From contig NZ_JAJBZT010000005.1 of NCBI RefSeq assembly GCF_020564625.1, positions 286,469 through 350,468 of the forward strand: 64,000 nt of DNA. The letters are read 5' to 3'. The translations under genes were made by a program, and so were the position numbers. Shown piece after piece: positions 26,809 through 36,559 of this stretch. Below the pieces are notes generated by a model. The model did not search any database. It was given only the letters and a program-made list of their open reading frames with translations, and had not been told where the DNA came from. Numbering within the stretch: position 1 is the stretch's first letter; each line of letters starts with the position of its first letter. The stretch comes from Leeia speluncae. GTDB lineage: Bacteria > Pseudomonadota > Gammaproteobacteria > Burkholderiales > Leeiaceae.

Positions 26809-28398
26809 ATGTCGACACGCCATCAGAAACAGACAATTGAATTCACCGAGCGCGCCAATAATCGCGCCAAGCGTGAACTGTACCTGATCATTATCATCGG
26901 TTTAGCCATCACGTACTTACTCCTTATTATTGGTGGGTACGAGCGGATAGTTAAATTACTCAACCGATATGAAGCCTACCAACTCGGTGACGTCTTTACT
27001 GGCATGTTGGCGACCGGCGCACTCAGCCTTATCTATTCTCTTCGCCGCCTATTTGATGTCAAACATGAAATCTCATTGCGCACGGAAACCGAAGCACAAT
27101 TAGAACATTTAGCCTTTCATGATTCGCTGACAGGGTTACCGAATCGCCGTCATCTGCAAACCTATTTTGAATCAGAGATCGAACAAAACATCAAACAAGG
27201 CAGGCATTTTATTGGCATTATTGACCTCAATGGGTTTAAAACGATTAATGATTTATATGGTCATCCAATTGGTGATTTACTCTTAACAGAAGTTGCCCAA
27301 AGGCTTCGTACCGCATTAGCACCACATTTTGTCTGTCGTCTGAGTGGGGATGAATTTGCGTTTATTTTGAAGTTTGTACAACGACAAGATGAAGCACATC
27401 AAATTATTAACTGGGCAGCAGAACAGTTGAGCAGCCCTTATCCACTTCAAGGCCATATCATCCAAAATAGCGCAACGTTTGGGCTCGCACACTTTCCCGC
27501 GCATGGCACAGATCTCTCCACATTATTAAGACGAGCAGATGTGGCGCTCTACCAAGCTAAACACGATCCAACTAGCCACTTGCATTTTTTTGATCCGACC
27601 ATGGACCAAGAAATTGAACGAAGATCACAAATAGAAATGGCTATCAGAAATGGTATGGATTTCGGTTGGCTAACGCCACACTACCAACCCGTCATTCAAC
27701 TCTCGAATGGTGAAGTGGCAGGATTTGAGTGCCTTGCAAGATTGTACGATCCAGAGCTTGGACACATCCCACCCAATATTTTTATTGAAGTAGCCGAACA
27801 GTACAATCTCATCAGCCAAGTCACCGCCTATCTTCTAGAGAAAGCGTGTATAGATGCGATGCAATGGCCAGACTCATTACATCTGGCATTTAATTTGTCA
27901 CCATTACAGTTAAAAGACCCCGCAACGGTCAATCAAATTCTCTCCGTCCTAAATAAAACAGGATTTCCACCGGCACGGTTAACGTTGGAAATTGTCGAAA
28001 ATGCGATTGTCTCCCATGTTGCTATTGCAACGGCAATTTTGGAACAACTTCGTTCGGCTGGCATTCGAATTTCGTTAGACGATTTTGGTACCGGCTACTC
28101 CAACCTCGGCCAGTTATGCAGTATTGAATTTGATTACTTAAAAATTGATCGTGCGTTTGTTCAGCAATGGCAATTTGAGCGCCATCACAAAATTCTGAGC
28201 ACCGTCTTAGTACTTGGCCATGGTTTAGAAATGCAATTGATTGCAGAAGGCATTGAAACAGAAAGTCAGCTAGAATATCTACGACTATCGGGCTGCCAGT
28301 ATGGACAAGGCTTTCTTTTCAGCCCGGGTATTCCAGCCAATCTCATATCAGGAATGTTAGACAATAAGCCATGGGGACGTTACTTTCAGCAACCTTAG
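26809..28398 (+). CDS. Membrane GGDEF-EAL cyclic-di-GMP protein
   Basis: A 529-residue signalling protein with two membrane helices (about 24-43 and 61-79), a GGDEF domain (about 95-262) and an EAL domain (about 275-520). The GGDEF signature is S179-G-D-E-F183, a variant that can remain active. The EAL motif reads E307-C-L and the phosphodiesterase motifs FNLSPLQ, DDFGTGYSNL and KIDRAFV are kept, so c-di-GMP hydrolysis is plausible. Which activity dominates cannot be told from sequence. No sensory domain beyond the helices is visible. It overlaps the next gene by 28 bp. Confidence 0.9.
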   Translation: MSTRHQKQTIEFTERANNRAKRELYLIIIIGLAITYLLLIIGGYERIVKLLNRYEAYQLGDVFTGMLATGALSLIYSLRRLFDVKHEISLRTETEAQLEHLAFHDSLTGLPNRRHLQTYFESEIEQNIKQGRHFIGIIDLNGFKTINDLYGHPIGDLLLTEVAQRLRTALAPHFVCRLSGDEFAFILKFVQRQDEAHQIINWAAEQLSSPYPLQGHIIQNSATFGLAHFPAHGTDLSTLLRRADVALYQAKHDPTSHLHFFDPTMDQEIERRSQIEMAIRNGMDFGWLTPHYQPVIQLSNGEVAGFECLARLYDPELGHIPPNIFIEVAEQYNLISQVTAYLLEKACIDAMQWPDSLHLAFNLSPLQLKDPATVNQILSVLNKTGFPPARLTLEIVENAIVSHVAIATAILEQLRSAGIRISLDDFGTGYSNLGQLCSIEFDYLKIDRAFVQQWQFERHHKILSTVLVLGHGLEMQLIAEGIETESQLEYLRLSGCQYGQGFLFSPGIPANLISGMLDNKPWGRYFQQP

Positions 28399-29126
28399 AC
28401 ACACCACTAGATGCAGATGCATTTCAGGTCAGTGTGCGTCACTACAATGCTGAGCAACATCACCACAGCCATCCCTACACCCAAGCGCTTTTTTGTATTA
28501 CTGGTCAACTAGACCTTGAACTAGAAAATCATGCGCATTTAATCAGCCCCGGGCAAGGCATCTATATTTCAGCAAGCGATCGCCATGGGTTTTATGGCAT
28601 GCTAAACCCAGCTTGCTTAGTGGTTAATCTGCCAGAAGCCGTGAACGGTACAACAAAGCAAGCCTTCCAACTGCCAGCAGATGCGATTGCGTCGCTACAT
28701 CAGCTACACAATCGATTAAAGTATGCGCCAGATGATCCATTATTATTAATGAGCATTCGCCAGCAAATACGCCAATGGAGCAACATCAACCACTCTCCAA
28801 GTGCGAAAAGATTACTAAACTTTCAACGGCTAGATGAGTGGATCAATGAACAGCTGGTTAATCCCGATCTGGATGTGGCCGCGTTAGCCAACCTAAGCCA
28901 TTGGTCTGTTGCCCACTTCCGCGAGCGATTTACCCAAGAGATCGGCATCACGCCTGCCAAACTCATCCAACAACGCCGCAGCCTACTTGCCCAATCACTA
29001 TTAAAAGCGGGCTACAGTGTTGCAGCAGTTTCTGCCCGCTGCGGTTATCAAAGCCCGTCCGCCCTTACCGCGATGCTCAAACAAACCATCGGCAAAACGG
29101 CGAGAGAAATCAGTTCAGATCAATAA
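28371..29126 (+). CDS. AraC-family transcription regulator with cupin sensor
   Basis: 251 residues. The N-terminal cupin-like domain carries a His-rich strand (EQHHHSHPYTQALF, about 25-40), and the C-terminal half is an AraC double helix-turn-helix (DVAALANLSHWSVAHFRERF, then SVAAVSARCGYQSPSALTAM). The ATG at 28371 lies inside the GGDEF-EAL gene, which suggests coupling or at least compact packing. The EamA transporter gene begins 80 bp downstream on the same strand and is a likely target, as such regulators often control adjacent transporters. The ligand is unknown. Confidence 0.88.
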   Translation: MGTLLSATLDTPLDADAFQVSVRHYNAEQHHHSHPYTQALFCITGQLDLELENHAHLISPGQGIYISASDRHGFYGMLNPACLVVNLPEAVNGTTKQAFQLPADAIASLHQLHNRLKYAPDDPLLLMSIRQQIRQWSNINHSPSAKRLLNFQRLDEWINEQLVNPDLDVAALANLSHWSVAHFRERFTQEIGITPAKLIQQRRSLLAQSLLKAGYSVAAVSARCGYQSPSALTAMLKQTIGKTAREISSDQ

Positions 29127-29206
29127 AATCCGCGTTTTGCGATGATTTGAGTCCCCATCTCACTCTACACTCATCCCATTATTGATCACCCGCATCCGGA
29201 AATAGC

Positions 29207-30055
29207 ATGGGAATTGTCGCTGCATTATTTGCCATCATTCTTTGGGGGGCATTAGCCATCTTAGGCGTTTCGCTCTCGAATGTACCGCCCTTTTTACTCA
29301 CCGGCGCTAGTTTGTTAGTTGGCGGAGTGCTCACGCTTCCTTACTTCAAGCAATGGAAGCTCCCCTTAAAAACTTTTTTACTCGGTATTTATGGTTTATT
29401 TGGCTTTCACTTTTTGCTATTTATGGCGCTTCGATACGCACCACCTATTGAGGCCAATTTAATTAACTATCTATGGCCATTGTTAATTGTCTTGCTAACC
29501 CCTGTTTTTCTACCTGGCATGAAATTACGTTCGGTACACTGGATCGCGGCGATTGCAGGTGCAATTGGCGCAGTTCTTGCCATTAGCGGAGGTAAAGCCA
29601 TCAATTGGTCTGGCGGTGGAATCGGCTACCTTTTTGCAGCCATGTCTGCCACGGTATGGGCAACCTATTCTTTAGGAATCAAACGCGTCTCCCCCTTTCC
29701 TACCGCCGCAGTAGGCGGGATTTGTTTGTTATCAGCTGGGCTATCCTTAAGTTGCCACCTTCTGTTTGAATCCACACCCAATCTAAGCACCCAACAATGG
29801 TTACTCATTGGCCTATTAGGCATTGGCCCAATGGGAATTGCGTTTTATCTGTGGGATTGGGCGATGAAACATGGGGACCCAAGAAGAATTGGCGTATTGG
29901 CAAACTTAACCCCTGTACTATCGACAATTTTGCTGCATCTTTATACAGGTAGAACACTGACGCTCTATATTGCTGGCGCAGCCATTCTGATTACCGGTGC
30001 GGCAGGGATGGTATGGTGGAGTGAACAAAGAAGAAATCGTGTAAATCCTTCTTAA
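29207..30055 (+). CDS. EamA/DMT-family metabolite exporter
   Basis: A 282-residue inner-membrane protein with ten predicted spans arranged as two EamA repeats (about 1-130 and 140-275). Typical segments are PIEANLINYLWPLLIVLL at the end of the first repeat and YLWDWAMKHGDPRRIG in the second. The family includes exporters of amino acids, purines and metabolites, and the substrate cannot be read from the sequence. It follows an AraC regulator gene and precedes rsmB. Confidence 0.88.
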   Translation: MGIVAALFAIILWGALAILGVSLSNVPPFLLTGASLLVGGVLTLPYFKQWKLPLKTFLLGIYGLFGFHFLLFMALRYAPPIEANLINYLWPLLIVLLTPVFLPGMKLRSVHWIAAIAGAIGAVLAISGGKAINWSGGGIGYLFAAMSATVWATYSLGIKRVSPFPTAAVGGICLLSAGLSLSCHLLFESTPNLSTQQWLLIGLLGIGPMGIAFYLWDWAMKHGDPRRIGVLANLTPVLSTILLHLYTGRTLTLYIAGAAILITGAAGMVWWSEQRRNRVNPS

Positions 30056-30165
30056 TTCACTCTTTTTTGGCTAGAAAATCTACTAATTTCTACCTGAGAC
30101 CTCCCCATTTTCTATCGAATTTTGATAGTATCGGGGAGTTTAAAACTCAGACTGACGCACCTTAT

Positions 30166-31431
30166 ATGCACCAAATACAGCGACTCGCCACGGAAATTGT
30201 GAGCAAGGTGCTTACCGGCCGCAACCTGACAGAAACCTTATCAGATGCGCTCCGCCAAAATCCTACGCTAACACCGCAACAAAAAGGCGCCATTCGTGAC
30301 TTATGCTATGGCACCTTACGTCATTACAATCAATTAGACGCACTGGTCAAACGCATGGTGCTGCATGCACCTTCCGACGCCAGAATTTCTATGTTGCTCA
30401 TGATCGCGATCTATCAATTGCGATTCACTAGCGCAGCCCCTTACGCCATTGTTGACCATGCAGTTAAGCTGACTGCCAAGTGGTTTGAGCCAGGTAAGGG
30501 TCTCGTGAATGCGGTATTACGTCGCGTGCAACGTGAAGGCAATAAGCTTTGGGCAGAGGCTTGCCAAAAGCCTGCGATTCGCTACGGTTTACCACAATGG
30601 TGGCTAGAAAAGTGGCAAAAAGACTACCCTAGCAATTGGGAGGCCATTGCAGAAGCTAGCTTAAGCCATCCGCCAATGAGTCTTCGGGTCAACCCGCATC
30701 ATACAACTCCGACAGATTACCTTCAGTTACTGAGTAACGAAGGAATGGATGCAGCAATCATTGCAGAAAATGCAATTAAATTAGCCCAGCCAGTGCCGGT
30801 AGATCGCCTTCCTCACTTCCAAGAGGGATGGGTTTCGGTTCAAGATGCTGGCGCACAAGCCTCTGCACGTTTACTAGACGTAGCGGACGGAATGAAAGTG
30901 CTGGATGCGTGTGCGGCGCCAGGTGGAAAAACTTGCCATCTACTAGAACAGCATTCGCTCACGCTCACCGCCTTAGACATTGATGCGACACGACTAAAAC
31001 GTGTCGAGGAAAACTTACAACGCTTGCAATTGACCGCAGCGTTAAAAGTTGGCAATGCCAATCAGCCTAAGACATGGTGGGATGGACAAGCATTTGATCG
31101 CATTTTATTAGATGTGCCATGCAGTGCTTCTGGTGTGATTCGCCGTAATCCTGATATTAAATGGCACCGCCTTGCAAAAGATATCGCCACATTTGTGAAA
31201 GAACAGTCTGATATTCTGGAAGCAATTTGGCCTTGCCTAGCAGCTGGCGGTAAGTTGCTATATGCCACTTGTTCGGTATTTCCGGAAGAAAACCAAGATC
31301 AGATTAGCCAATTCCTAGCGAAGCACCCTGATGCCAAGTTAGAGCCACTATCTGACAACAGCCCATACTTGCAATACTTCCCTTCTGCAGACACAGATGG
31401 ATTTTTCTTTGCTCGTTTAGTGAAACAATGA
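30166..31431 (+). CDS. rsmB: 16S rRNA m5C967 methyltransferase RsmB
   Basis: RsmB methylates C967 of 16S rRNA. From the ATG at 30166 it is 421 residues. An upstream in-frame TTG at 30067 would add 33 residues that do not fit the family, so I reject it. The N-terminal NusB-like domain (about 1-140) precedes the Rossmann methyltransferase domain with SAM motif DACAAPGGKTCHLL and the two catalytic cysteines in LDVPCSASGVIRR and YATCSVFPEENQ. It overlaps the DUF4390 gene by 4 bases. Confidence 0.95.
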   Translation: MHQIQRLATEIVSKVLTGRNLTETLSDALRQNPTLTPQQKGAIRDLCYGTLRHYNQLDALVKRMVLHAPSDARISMLLMIAIYQLRFTSAAPYAIVDHAVKLTAKWFEPGKGLVNAVLRRVQREGNKLWAEACQKPAIRYGLPQWWLEKWQKDYPSNWEAIAEASLSHPPMSLRVNPHHTTPTDYLQLLSNEGMDAAIIAENAIKLAQPVPVDRLPHFQEGWVSVQDAGAQASARLLDVADGMKVLDACAAPGGKTCHLLEQHSLTLTALDIDATRLKRVEENLQRLQLTAALKVGNANQPKTWWDGQAFDRILLDVPCSASGVIRRNPDIKWHRLAKDIATFVKEQSDILEAIWPCLAAGGKLLYATCSVFPEENQDQISQFLAKHPDAKLEPLSDNSPYLQYFPSADTDGFFFARLVKQ

Positions 31432-31982
31432 TCAAACGTTACCTTAGACTTTTACTCATCTCTCTTGCCGTCAGCCTATCATCGGCGGCATATGCAGATA
31501 TCTCATTTAGAAGTTCTAGGGTAACTGTGACGGATGATGGGTATCAACTAAATGCGCATTTCAACTGTGCACTCACCCCAAGCCTAGAAGACGCTTTACG
31601 ACAAGGCGTCTCTCTCGGGTTTGTCATTGATTTAGAAATTAATAAATCTCGTCGATATTGGTTTGATGCCAACTTGGCCAATCTGCAAAAGCGCTATCGG
31701 CTTAGCTACTATGCGCTCACCCGCCAATATAAGCTCTACTATGGTGGACTCGTTCAAAACTTTTCGAGGCTAGATACCGCACTCGGCGCGATGTGTAATC
31801 CACCCGCTTGGAATATCCTAGAAAAAAGTATCGTCGAACCGGGCCTGAGTGCCCGAATTCGGATGCAGTTAGATACTGACCAACTGCCAAAACCGTTTCA
31901 GATTAATACCATTACCTCAAAAGAGTGGTCATTAGACTCTGATTGGAAAACCATTTCTCTGACATCGGATAGTAACCCATGA
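31428..31982 (+). CDS. DUF4390-domain exported protein
   Basis: 184 residues with a signal peptide (LLLISLAVSLSSAAYAD). The mature part matches the DUF4390 pattern as I know it, a beta-rich domain with RYWFDANLANLQKRYRLSYYALTRQY. In betaproteobacteria a gene of this family typically sits between rsmB and the ntrY-type kinase, as here, overlapping both by 4 bases. It may therefore feed a periplasmic signal to the NtrY sensor. That role is inferred from the conserved order only. Confidence 0.85.
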   Translation: MIKRYLRLLLISLAVSLSSAAYADISFRSSRVTVTDDGYQLNAHFNCALTPSLEDALRQGVSLGFVIDLEINKSRRYWFDANLANLQKRYRLSYYALTRQYKLYYGGLVQNFSRLDTALGAMCNPPAWNILEKSIVEPGLSARIRMQLDTDQLPKPFQINTITSKEWSLDSDWKTISLTSDSNP

Positions 31983-34093
31983 AGAAGTTACTTTTAATTA
32001 GTCTGGGAATGGCACTGGTCGTTTTGTATCTGCTGGCCATGGCGTCAGCCAATACCTCTCGCTTTACCGGCCACTACAACCAAATGCTGATCATCAACAT
32101 TGCGGTATTAACGGCAATGGTCTCCTTGGTTGGCTATCAGCTATGGCAACTTCGCAAAAAGCTTAAAGCGGGTATCTTTGGTTCTAAACTCACACTACGA
32201 TTAGTGATGATGTTTGCCCTCGTTGCCGTATTACCTGGCGCATTGGTTTACCTTGTTTCTTTCCAGTTTTTAACCAAGAGTATTGATACTTGGTTTGATG
32301 TCAAAGTCGATACCGCTTTAGACCGAGGGCTCAGTTTAGGGCAAGTTGCGCTAGACCATGTTCGCCAAGAGCAAGAAAAAAATACGCTGGTGATTGCTAG
32401 GCAATTGGCCGATAAAAAAGGGGATTTAGTAAGCAACTTATATCCTTTACAAGAACAGACGGGTATACATCAACTTGGTGTATTTACTGCGCGCGGCACC
32501 TTACTCGCTTTTGCGGGACCTAGTTCACCAGACAACCCTACGCCGTTAGAAATCAACCAAGTAAGAACCGGGCCTGTTTCGACTATCGAATCGGATCAGA
32601 AACTGGGCCTATTTGTGCGGGTACTCGTACCACTCAGCAATAATTTACTCGGTACAGACTCCCGAATATTGGTACTGCAGCAACCAGTGCCCAAACAGTT
32701 AGCCGAAGATGCCGATGCCCTTGAGTCCATCCGCAGCGACTACAAAAGTTTGATGCTGTCTCGTGGGAGTTTGCAAACCTTATATACCGTCACTCTGACG
32801 CTAAGCTTGCTGCTTGCATTGCTAAGTGTATTAGCACTTGCCTTTTTCCTCTCGGATAGACTTTCTGCCCCGCTCACGGTACTCGCTGCAGGCACCCGAG
32901 CGGTTGCCCAAGGGGATTACAGCCAGCGCCACGCAGTGCAGTCGAGAGACGAGCTTGGTATGCTCACGCTGCAATTTAACCGGATGACGAGGCAATTGGC
33001 TGAGGCTCGTGATAGTGTCGAGCATCAACAACTCGCGCTAACCGCCACCAATGAATATTTAGAAAGCTTGTTAGCCAACCTTACCACCGGTGTATTGGCC
33101 TTTGACGTAGAAATGCACTTACGTTCAGCCAACACAGGTGCGGGTAATATCCTTGGTGTAGACATTCAAACCCTGCAAGGGAAAGCCCTGTCTATCTGGC
33201 AAAATGAACAACCCTTACTAGCCGACTTTGCGGTCAAAATTGGGACTGCATTCAAAGAATCAATGGCAGAAAACTGGCAAACCGAACTGGTCCATGAAGG
33301 CCCTAAAGGCGCTCAGACGCTCTTGCTTCGCGGAAGCCATTTGCCATCGGCAGAACATGGCTTTGTCTTGGTATTTGACGACATTACCGATCTGATCCAA
33401 GCTCAGCGACAAGCGGCTTGGGGGGAAGTCGCCAGACGGTTGGCACATGAAATCAAAAACCCACTGACGCCGATTCAATTATCTGCAGAGCGTCTACAAT
33501 TTAAGCTGGCAGAGAAGCTTAGTGGCCAAGATGTAGAAATGCTCAACCGAAGCACACAAACCATTGTGAATCAGGTTGCCGCACTAAAAAATATGGTCGA
33601 AGACTTCAAAGAATATGCTAGAGCACCTAAGCAACGTTTCTCACAATTGGATTTTCATGAGTTAATTCAAGAGGTATTAACCCTTTATGAATCTGGCAAT
33701 CAGGTGAAAGCATCCCTGCCAAGTGGCCCAGTATTCGTCAATGGGGATGCAACTCGTTTGCGTCAAGTCTTGCATAACTTGCTGCAAAACGCGCAAGATG
33801 CAGTTAGCGGAGTAGAAAATCCTGAAATTCAGGTAAAAACCTTACTTGGAACACATGACATTCAGCTGACAGTATCTGATAATGGAGCAGGATTTCCGGC
33901 AGATCTCATGACCCGGATTTTCGAGCCCTATGTAACCACGAAGGCAAAAGGGACGGGCCTAGGGTTAGCCATTGTGAAAAAAATATGCGAAGAACACCAC
34001 GGTAGTATCCAGATTCAGAACCGCGAACCAAATGGTGCGCAGGTAACTATCGTACTACCTAGACTGCAAGAGCAGCCGGAGGAAGCAATATGA
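31979..34093 (+). CDS. ntrY: NtrY-type membrane sensor histidine kinase
   Basis: 704 residues. Hydrophobic helices lie near 4-22, 36-56, 74-97 and 266-291. Residues 100-265 form a periplasmic sensor domain. HAMP (about 292-345), PAS (about 355-465) and the histidine box with His490 (VARRLAHEIKNPLTPIQLSAERL) follow, and the ATPase core has NLLQNAQDAV, DNGAGFP and GTGLGLAIVKKI. The architecture is that of NtrY, which in other proteobacteria links nitrogen or redox state to NtrX. The gene overlaps DUF4390 and ntrX by 4 bases each. Confidence 0.93.
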   Translation: MKKLLLISLGMALVVLYLLAMASANTSRFTGHYNQMLIINIAVLTAMVSLVGYQLWQLRKKLKAGIFGSKLTLRLVMMFALVAVLPGALVYLVSFQFLTKSIDTWFDVKVDTALDRGLSLGQVALDHVRQEQEKNTLVIARQLADKKGDLVSNLYPLQEQTGIHQLGVFTARGTLLAFAGPSSPDNPTPLEINQVRTGPVSTIESDQKLGLFVRVLVPLSNNLLGTDSRILVLQQPVPKQLAEDADALESIRSDYKSLMLSRGSLQTLYTVTLTLSLLLALLSVLALAFFLSDRLSAPLTVLAAGTRAVAQGDYSQRHAVQSRDELGMLTLQFNRMTRQLAEARDSVEHQQLALTATNEYLESLLANLTTGVLAFDVEMHLRSANTGAGNILGVDIQTLQGKALSIWQNEQPLLADFAVKIGTAFKESMAENWQTELVHEGPKGAQTLLLRGSHLPSAEHGFVLVFDDITDLIQAQRQAAWGEVARRLAHEIKNPLTPIQLSAERLQFKLAEKLSGQDVEMLNRSTQTIVNQVAALKNMVEDFKEYARAPKQRFSQLDFHELIQEVLTLYESGNQVKASLPSGPVFVNGDATRLRQVLHNLLQNAQDAVSGVENPEIQVKTLLGTHDIQLTVSDNGAGFPADLMTRIFEPYVTTKAKGTGLGLAIVKKICEEHHGSIQIQNREPNGAQVTIVLPRLQEQPEEAI

Positions 34094-35388
34094 GTGGCAA
34101 TGAAATCCTGATTGTCGATGACGAAATGGGCATCAGGGAACTGTTATCAGAAATTTTGCAGGACGAAGGTTACACCGTTAGATTGGCTGAAAATGCAGCA
34201 CAAGCCAGAAACTACCGTAACCAACAACGCCCAGACTTGGTCTTATTAGACATCTGGATGCCCGATTGCGATGGCATTACCTTACTAAAAGAGTGGGCTC
34301 GCGCCGGCCAATTGACGATGCCTGTGGTGATGATGTCTGGCCACGCGACAATTGATACCGCCGTTGAAGCAACCCGCATTGGCGCGCTTGATTTTATGGA
34401 AAAGCCGATTGCGCTCCAGAAATTACTTTCCACGGTACAACGCGCATTAAAACGCAGCGGTGTGCAGCACCAACCAGAACAATCACTGGCCAGCCTTGGT
34501 AAAGGCGAAGCCATCATGGATTTAAAGGCAAGACTCGATCAAATCTTGCCGCAAAAGCTACCGGTGTTACTCACAGGTGAGTTTGGTGTGGCCTTTGAGC
34601 CTTGCGCTAGGTACTTGTTTAACCCCAATACTCCTTGGGTCACACTAACGACGCCACAGACCCTTATTGACGCGCCATTGACGCTGCTAGAACAGGCCCG
34701 TGAAGGCTTATTGTTTGTGCCAGAAGTATCTGAACTACCTCGACGTGCACAATCTGGCTTGCTGCTGTTAATTAACAAGCTCGAGAAATTCCATGTTCGC
34801 TTAGTGGCAACAACCACACGCCCATTACTGCCATTAGTGACCGAGCGCACCTTTGATCAAGGTTTGTACCATGCGCTGAGTACCCTAACCGTCGTCGTGC
34901 CGCCACTTAGACAACACGCAGATGATATCCCTGATTTGGCAAAACAACAGTTGAACCAACTGATTGAGAGCAAGAAAGTGCCGTCGAAGAAATTATCGAC
35001 GGCTGCGCTGAATCTGATGCGCCAGCACGCATGGCCAGGTAATCATCAAGAGTTATTGCAAGTTGTTCAGTCTGCCGCATTAACCGCACCTGAAGAAGAA
35101 ATTTCAGAAGCGGATGTGTCACCATTACTGCAGCAGCGTGCGATTGTTGAACCTCAACCGATTGAGGCAGCGCCTTCAATCAACAGCTTAATCTCTTTTG
35201 ACCAACCACTGCGTGAAGCAAGAGACGAATTTGAGCGCTTATATCTGGAATACCACCTGCGTGAAACAGGTGGAAATATGAGCCAAGTCGCCGAGCGTGT
35301 TGGGTTGGAAAGAACCCATCTGTATCGAAAACTAAAACAACTTGGCGTGAGTATTGGTAGAAGAAATAATCAGGATGAAGATAATTAA
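34090..35388 (+). CDS. ntrX: NtrX-like response regulator with degenerate AAA+ domain
   Basis: 432 residues. The receiver is normal, with Asp10-Asp11, phosphoacceptor Asp54 and Lys105. The central domain aligns with sigma-54 activators (PVLLTGEFG, EGLLFVPEV, HAWPGNHQELLQVVQSA), but the Walker A loop at 163-170 reads GEFGVAFE with no GKE/GKT lysine. Walker B is VPEV instead of LDEI. The stretch that should hold GAFTGA is missing: only about 45 residues separate the two motifs, against about 66 in the NtrC of this window. A Fis-type helix-turn-helix remains at the C-terminus. It therefore should not activate sigma-54 and probably works as an ATP-independent regulator. Confidence 0.9.
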   Translation: MSGNEILIVDDEMGIRELLSEILQDEGYTVRLAENAAQARNYRNQQRPDLVLLDIWMPDCDGITLLKEWARAGQLTMPVVMMSGHATIDTAVEATRIGALDFMEKPIALQKLLSTVQRALKRSGVQHQPEQSLASLGKGEAIMDLKARLDQILPQKLPVLLTGEFGVAFEPCARYLFNPNTPWVTLTTPQTLIDAPLTLLEQAREGLLFVPEVSELPRRAQSGLLLLINKLEKFHVRLVATTTRPLLPLVTERTFDQGLYHALSTLTVVVPPLRQHADDIPDLAKQQLNQLIESKKVPSKKLSTAALNLMRQHAWPGNHQELLQVVQSAALTAPEEEISEADVSPLLQQRAIVEPQPIEAAPSINSLISFDQPLREARDEFERLYLEYHLRETGGNMSQVAERVGLERTHLYRKLKQLGVSIGRRNNQDEDN

Positions 35389-35396
35389 GGAAATTT

Positions 35397-35405
35397 TGTT
35401 ATAAT
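35397..35405 (+). promoter_or_regulatory. Strong extended -10 promoter of the DUF2322-like gene
   Basis: TGTTATAAT is a perfect extended -10 (TG-N-TATAAT) 12 bp after the ntrX stop. Transcription would start near 35412, about 45 bases before the ATG at 35456. So this small gene has its own promoter despite following ntrX closely. Confidence 0.6.
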
Positions 35406-35455
35406 TAGCCAACTAACAAATTCCCCAATTCCCTTTATCTAGCTGGTAGACAATT

Positions 35456-35779
35456 ATGAGTAAAACATTTCAAGAGTATTTAGCTGAACTACCAACGATT
35501 GATCAGGTAGCGGCCATTGAATTAGCAACCAACGCAGGTGAAGTGGTTGCAAGAATTGAAAATCGTCCTGGTACAGCTGCATCTGCCAGACTGTACCATG
35601 CCTTATTTACTGAGTTTGGCAGCATTACTGTAGAAGCTGCGCAAAAAGGAATCATTCAATACGCAGAACATACGGAAGATGCCAAAGTAAACCCTGGCAA
35701 ACATCCAAATATCGATCGCTTATTTGCGATTGAAAAAGGAGAGTTATCTCCATTAAGCGTGACAGTGATTGCCGCTTAA
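35456..35779 (+). CDS. Small DUF2322-like cytoplasmic protein
   Basis: 107 residues with no signal peptide or membrane helix. The sequence, with ARIENRPGTAASARLYHALF and a C-terminal AEHTEDAKVNPGKHPNIDRLF, looks like the DUF2322 family of small uncharacterised proteobacterial proteins. This recall is moderately secure. It has its own strong promoter directly upstream. Function is unknown. Confidence 0.75.
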   Translation: MSKTFQEYLAELPTIDQVAAIELATNAGEVVARIENRPGTAASARLYHALFTEFGSITVEAAQKGIIQYAEHTEDAKVNPGKHPNIDRLFAIEKGELSPLSVTVIAA

Positions 35780-35794
35780 TTAAGCACATAGGCC

Positions 35795-36541
35795 ATGTTT
35801 TCCCTCATCCGTTCATGGCCTGTTCCTTCGCTCTGCCAATCTATTCTTTGGTGGCAACGGCTACTTTTTCTCGCTTCGATTAGTTTTGCACCTGCTGCAT
35901 TCGCAGAAGAAGTACTTCAACTCGTCACCGAAAATGATCCGCCACTTAGCTTCGAACAAGATGGCTTGGCGGCAGGGGAAATCACCGACGTCTTAAGAAA
36001 ATCATTCGCTAATCTCAATTTACCCTTCCATTCGGAAGTTTGGTCTTGGCCAAGAGCGATTGAAGCCGCCAAATCAAAACCAAACTATTGTGTCTATGGC
36101 ACAGCTAGAACCAAAGAGCGCGAAGCAGATTTCAAATGGGTTGGCCCGATTGCGGTAATGGATTGGATGATCTACGCAAAAAAAGGCATGCACCACCCGA
36201 AGCAAATCTCTGACTTAAAAAATGAATCGATTGGGGGATGCCGAGACGATGCCATTTCTCTTTGGTTAATCCAACATGGCTATAAAGTCGATTTAGCATC
36301 TGAAGATGTACACAACCCTGCCAAGTTGCTCATCGGACGATTTAATTATTGGGCAAGTTCGCGAACAAGAGGAGATGCCATTCTCTCTTCGCAACATCTT
36401 GGCAATCAACTAGCGCCTATTATTCAATTTGGCAGCAGCAAACTTTACCTAGCCTGCAATAAACACGTCCCTGACACGACCATCAGTAAATTAAATCGCG
36501 TAGTTCGACTGTTTGCTCATAACACACCAGTCCCTCATTGA
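35795..36541 (+). CDS. Periplasmic substrate-binding protein, amino-acid family type
   Basis: 248 residues starting with a hydrophobic export signal ending near AFAEEV (residue 38). The mature part begins LQLVTENDPPLSFEQDGLAAGEITDVL, the opening of SBP_bac_3 solute-binding folds, and continues with WSWPRAIEAAKSKPNYCVYGTARTKERE. This subgroup often occurs without an ABC transporter, and none is encoded beside it. It may be an orphan sensor or binding protein. The ligand is unknown. It begins 15 bp after the preceding gene. Confidence 0.82.
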   Translation: MFSLIRSWPVPSLCQSILWWQRLLFLASISFAPAAFAEEVLQLVTENDPPLSFEQDGLAAGEITDVLRKSFANLNLPFHSEVWSWPRAIEAAKSKPNYCVYGTARTKEREADFKWVGPIAVMDWMIYAKKGMHHPKQISDLKNESIGGCRDDAISLWLIQHGYKVDLASEDVHNPAKLLIGRFNYWASSRTRGDAILSSQHLGNQLAPIIQFGSSKLYLACNKHVPDTTISKLNRVVRLFAHNTPVPH

Positions 36542-36559
36542 AGATAACCTGCATCACGT

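Noticed and set aside
34550..34640. Frameshift or sequencing error as the cause of the odd NtrX Walker A region
   Set aside because: The frame is open throughout, flanking conserved segments are in the same frame, and the changes are substitutions plus an in-frame deletion.
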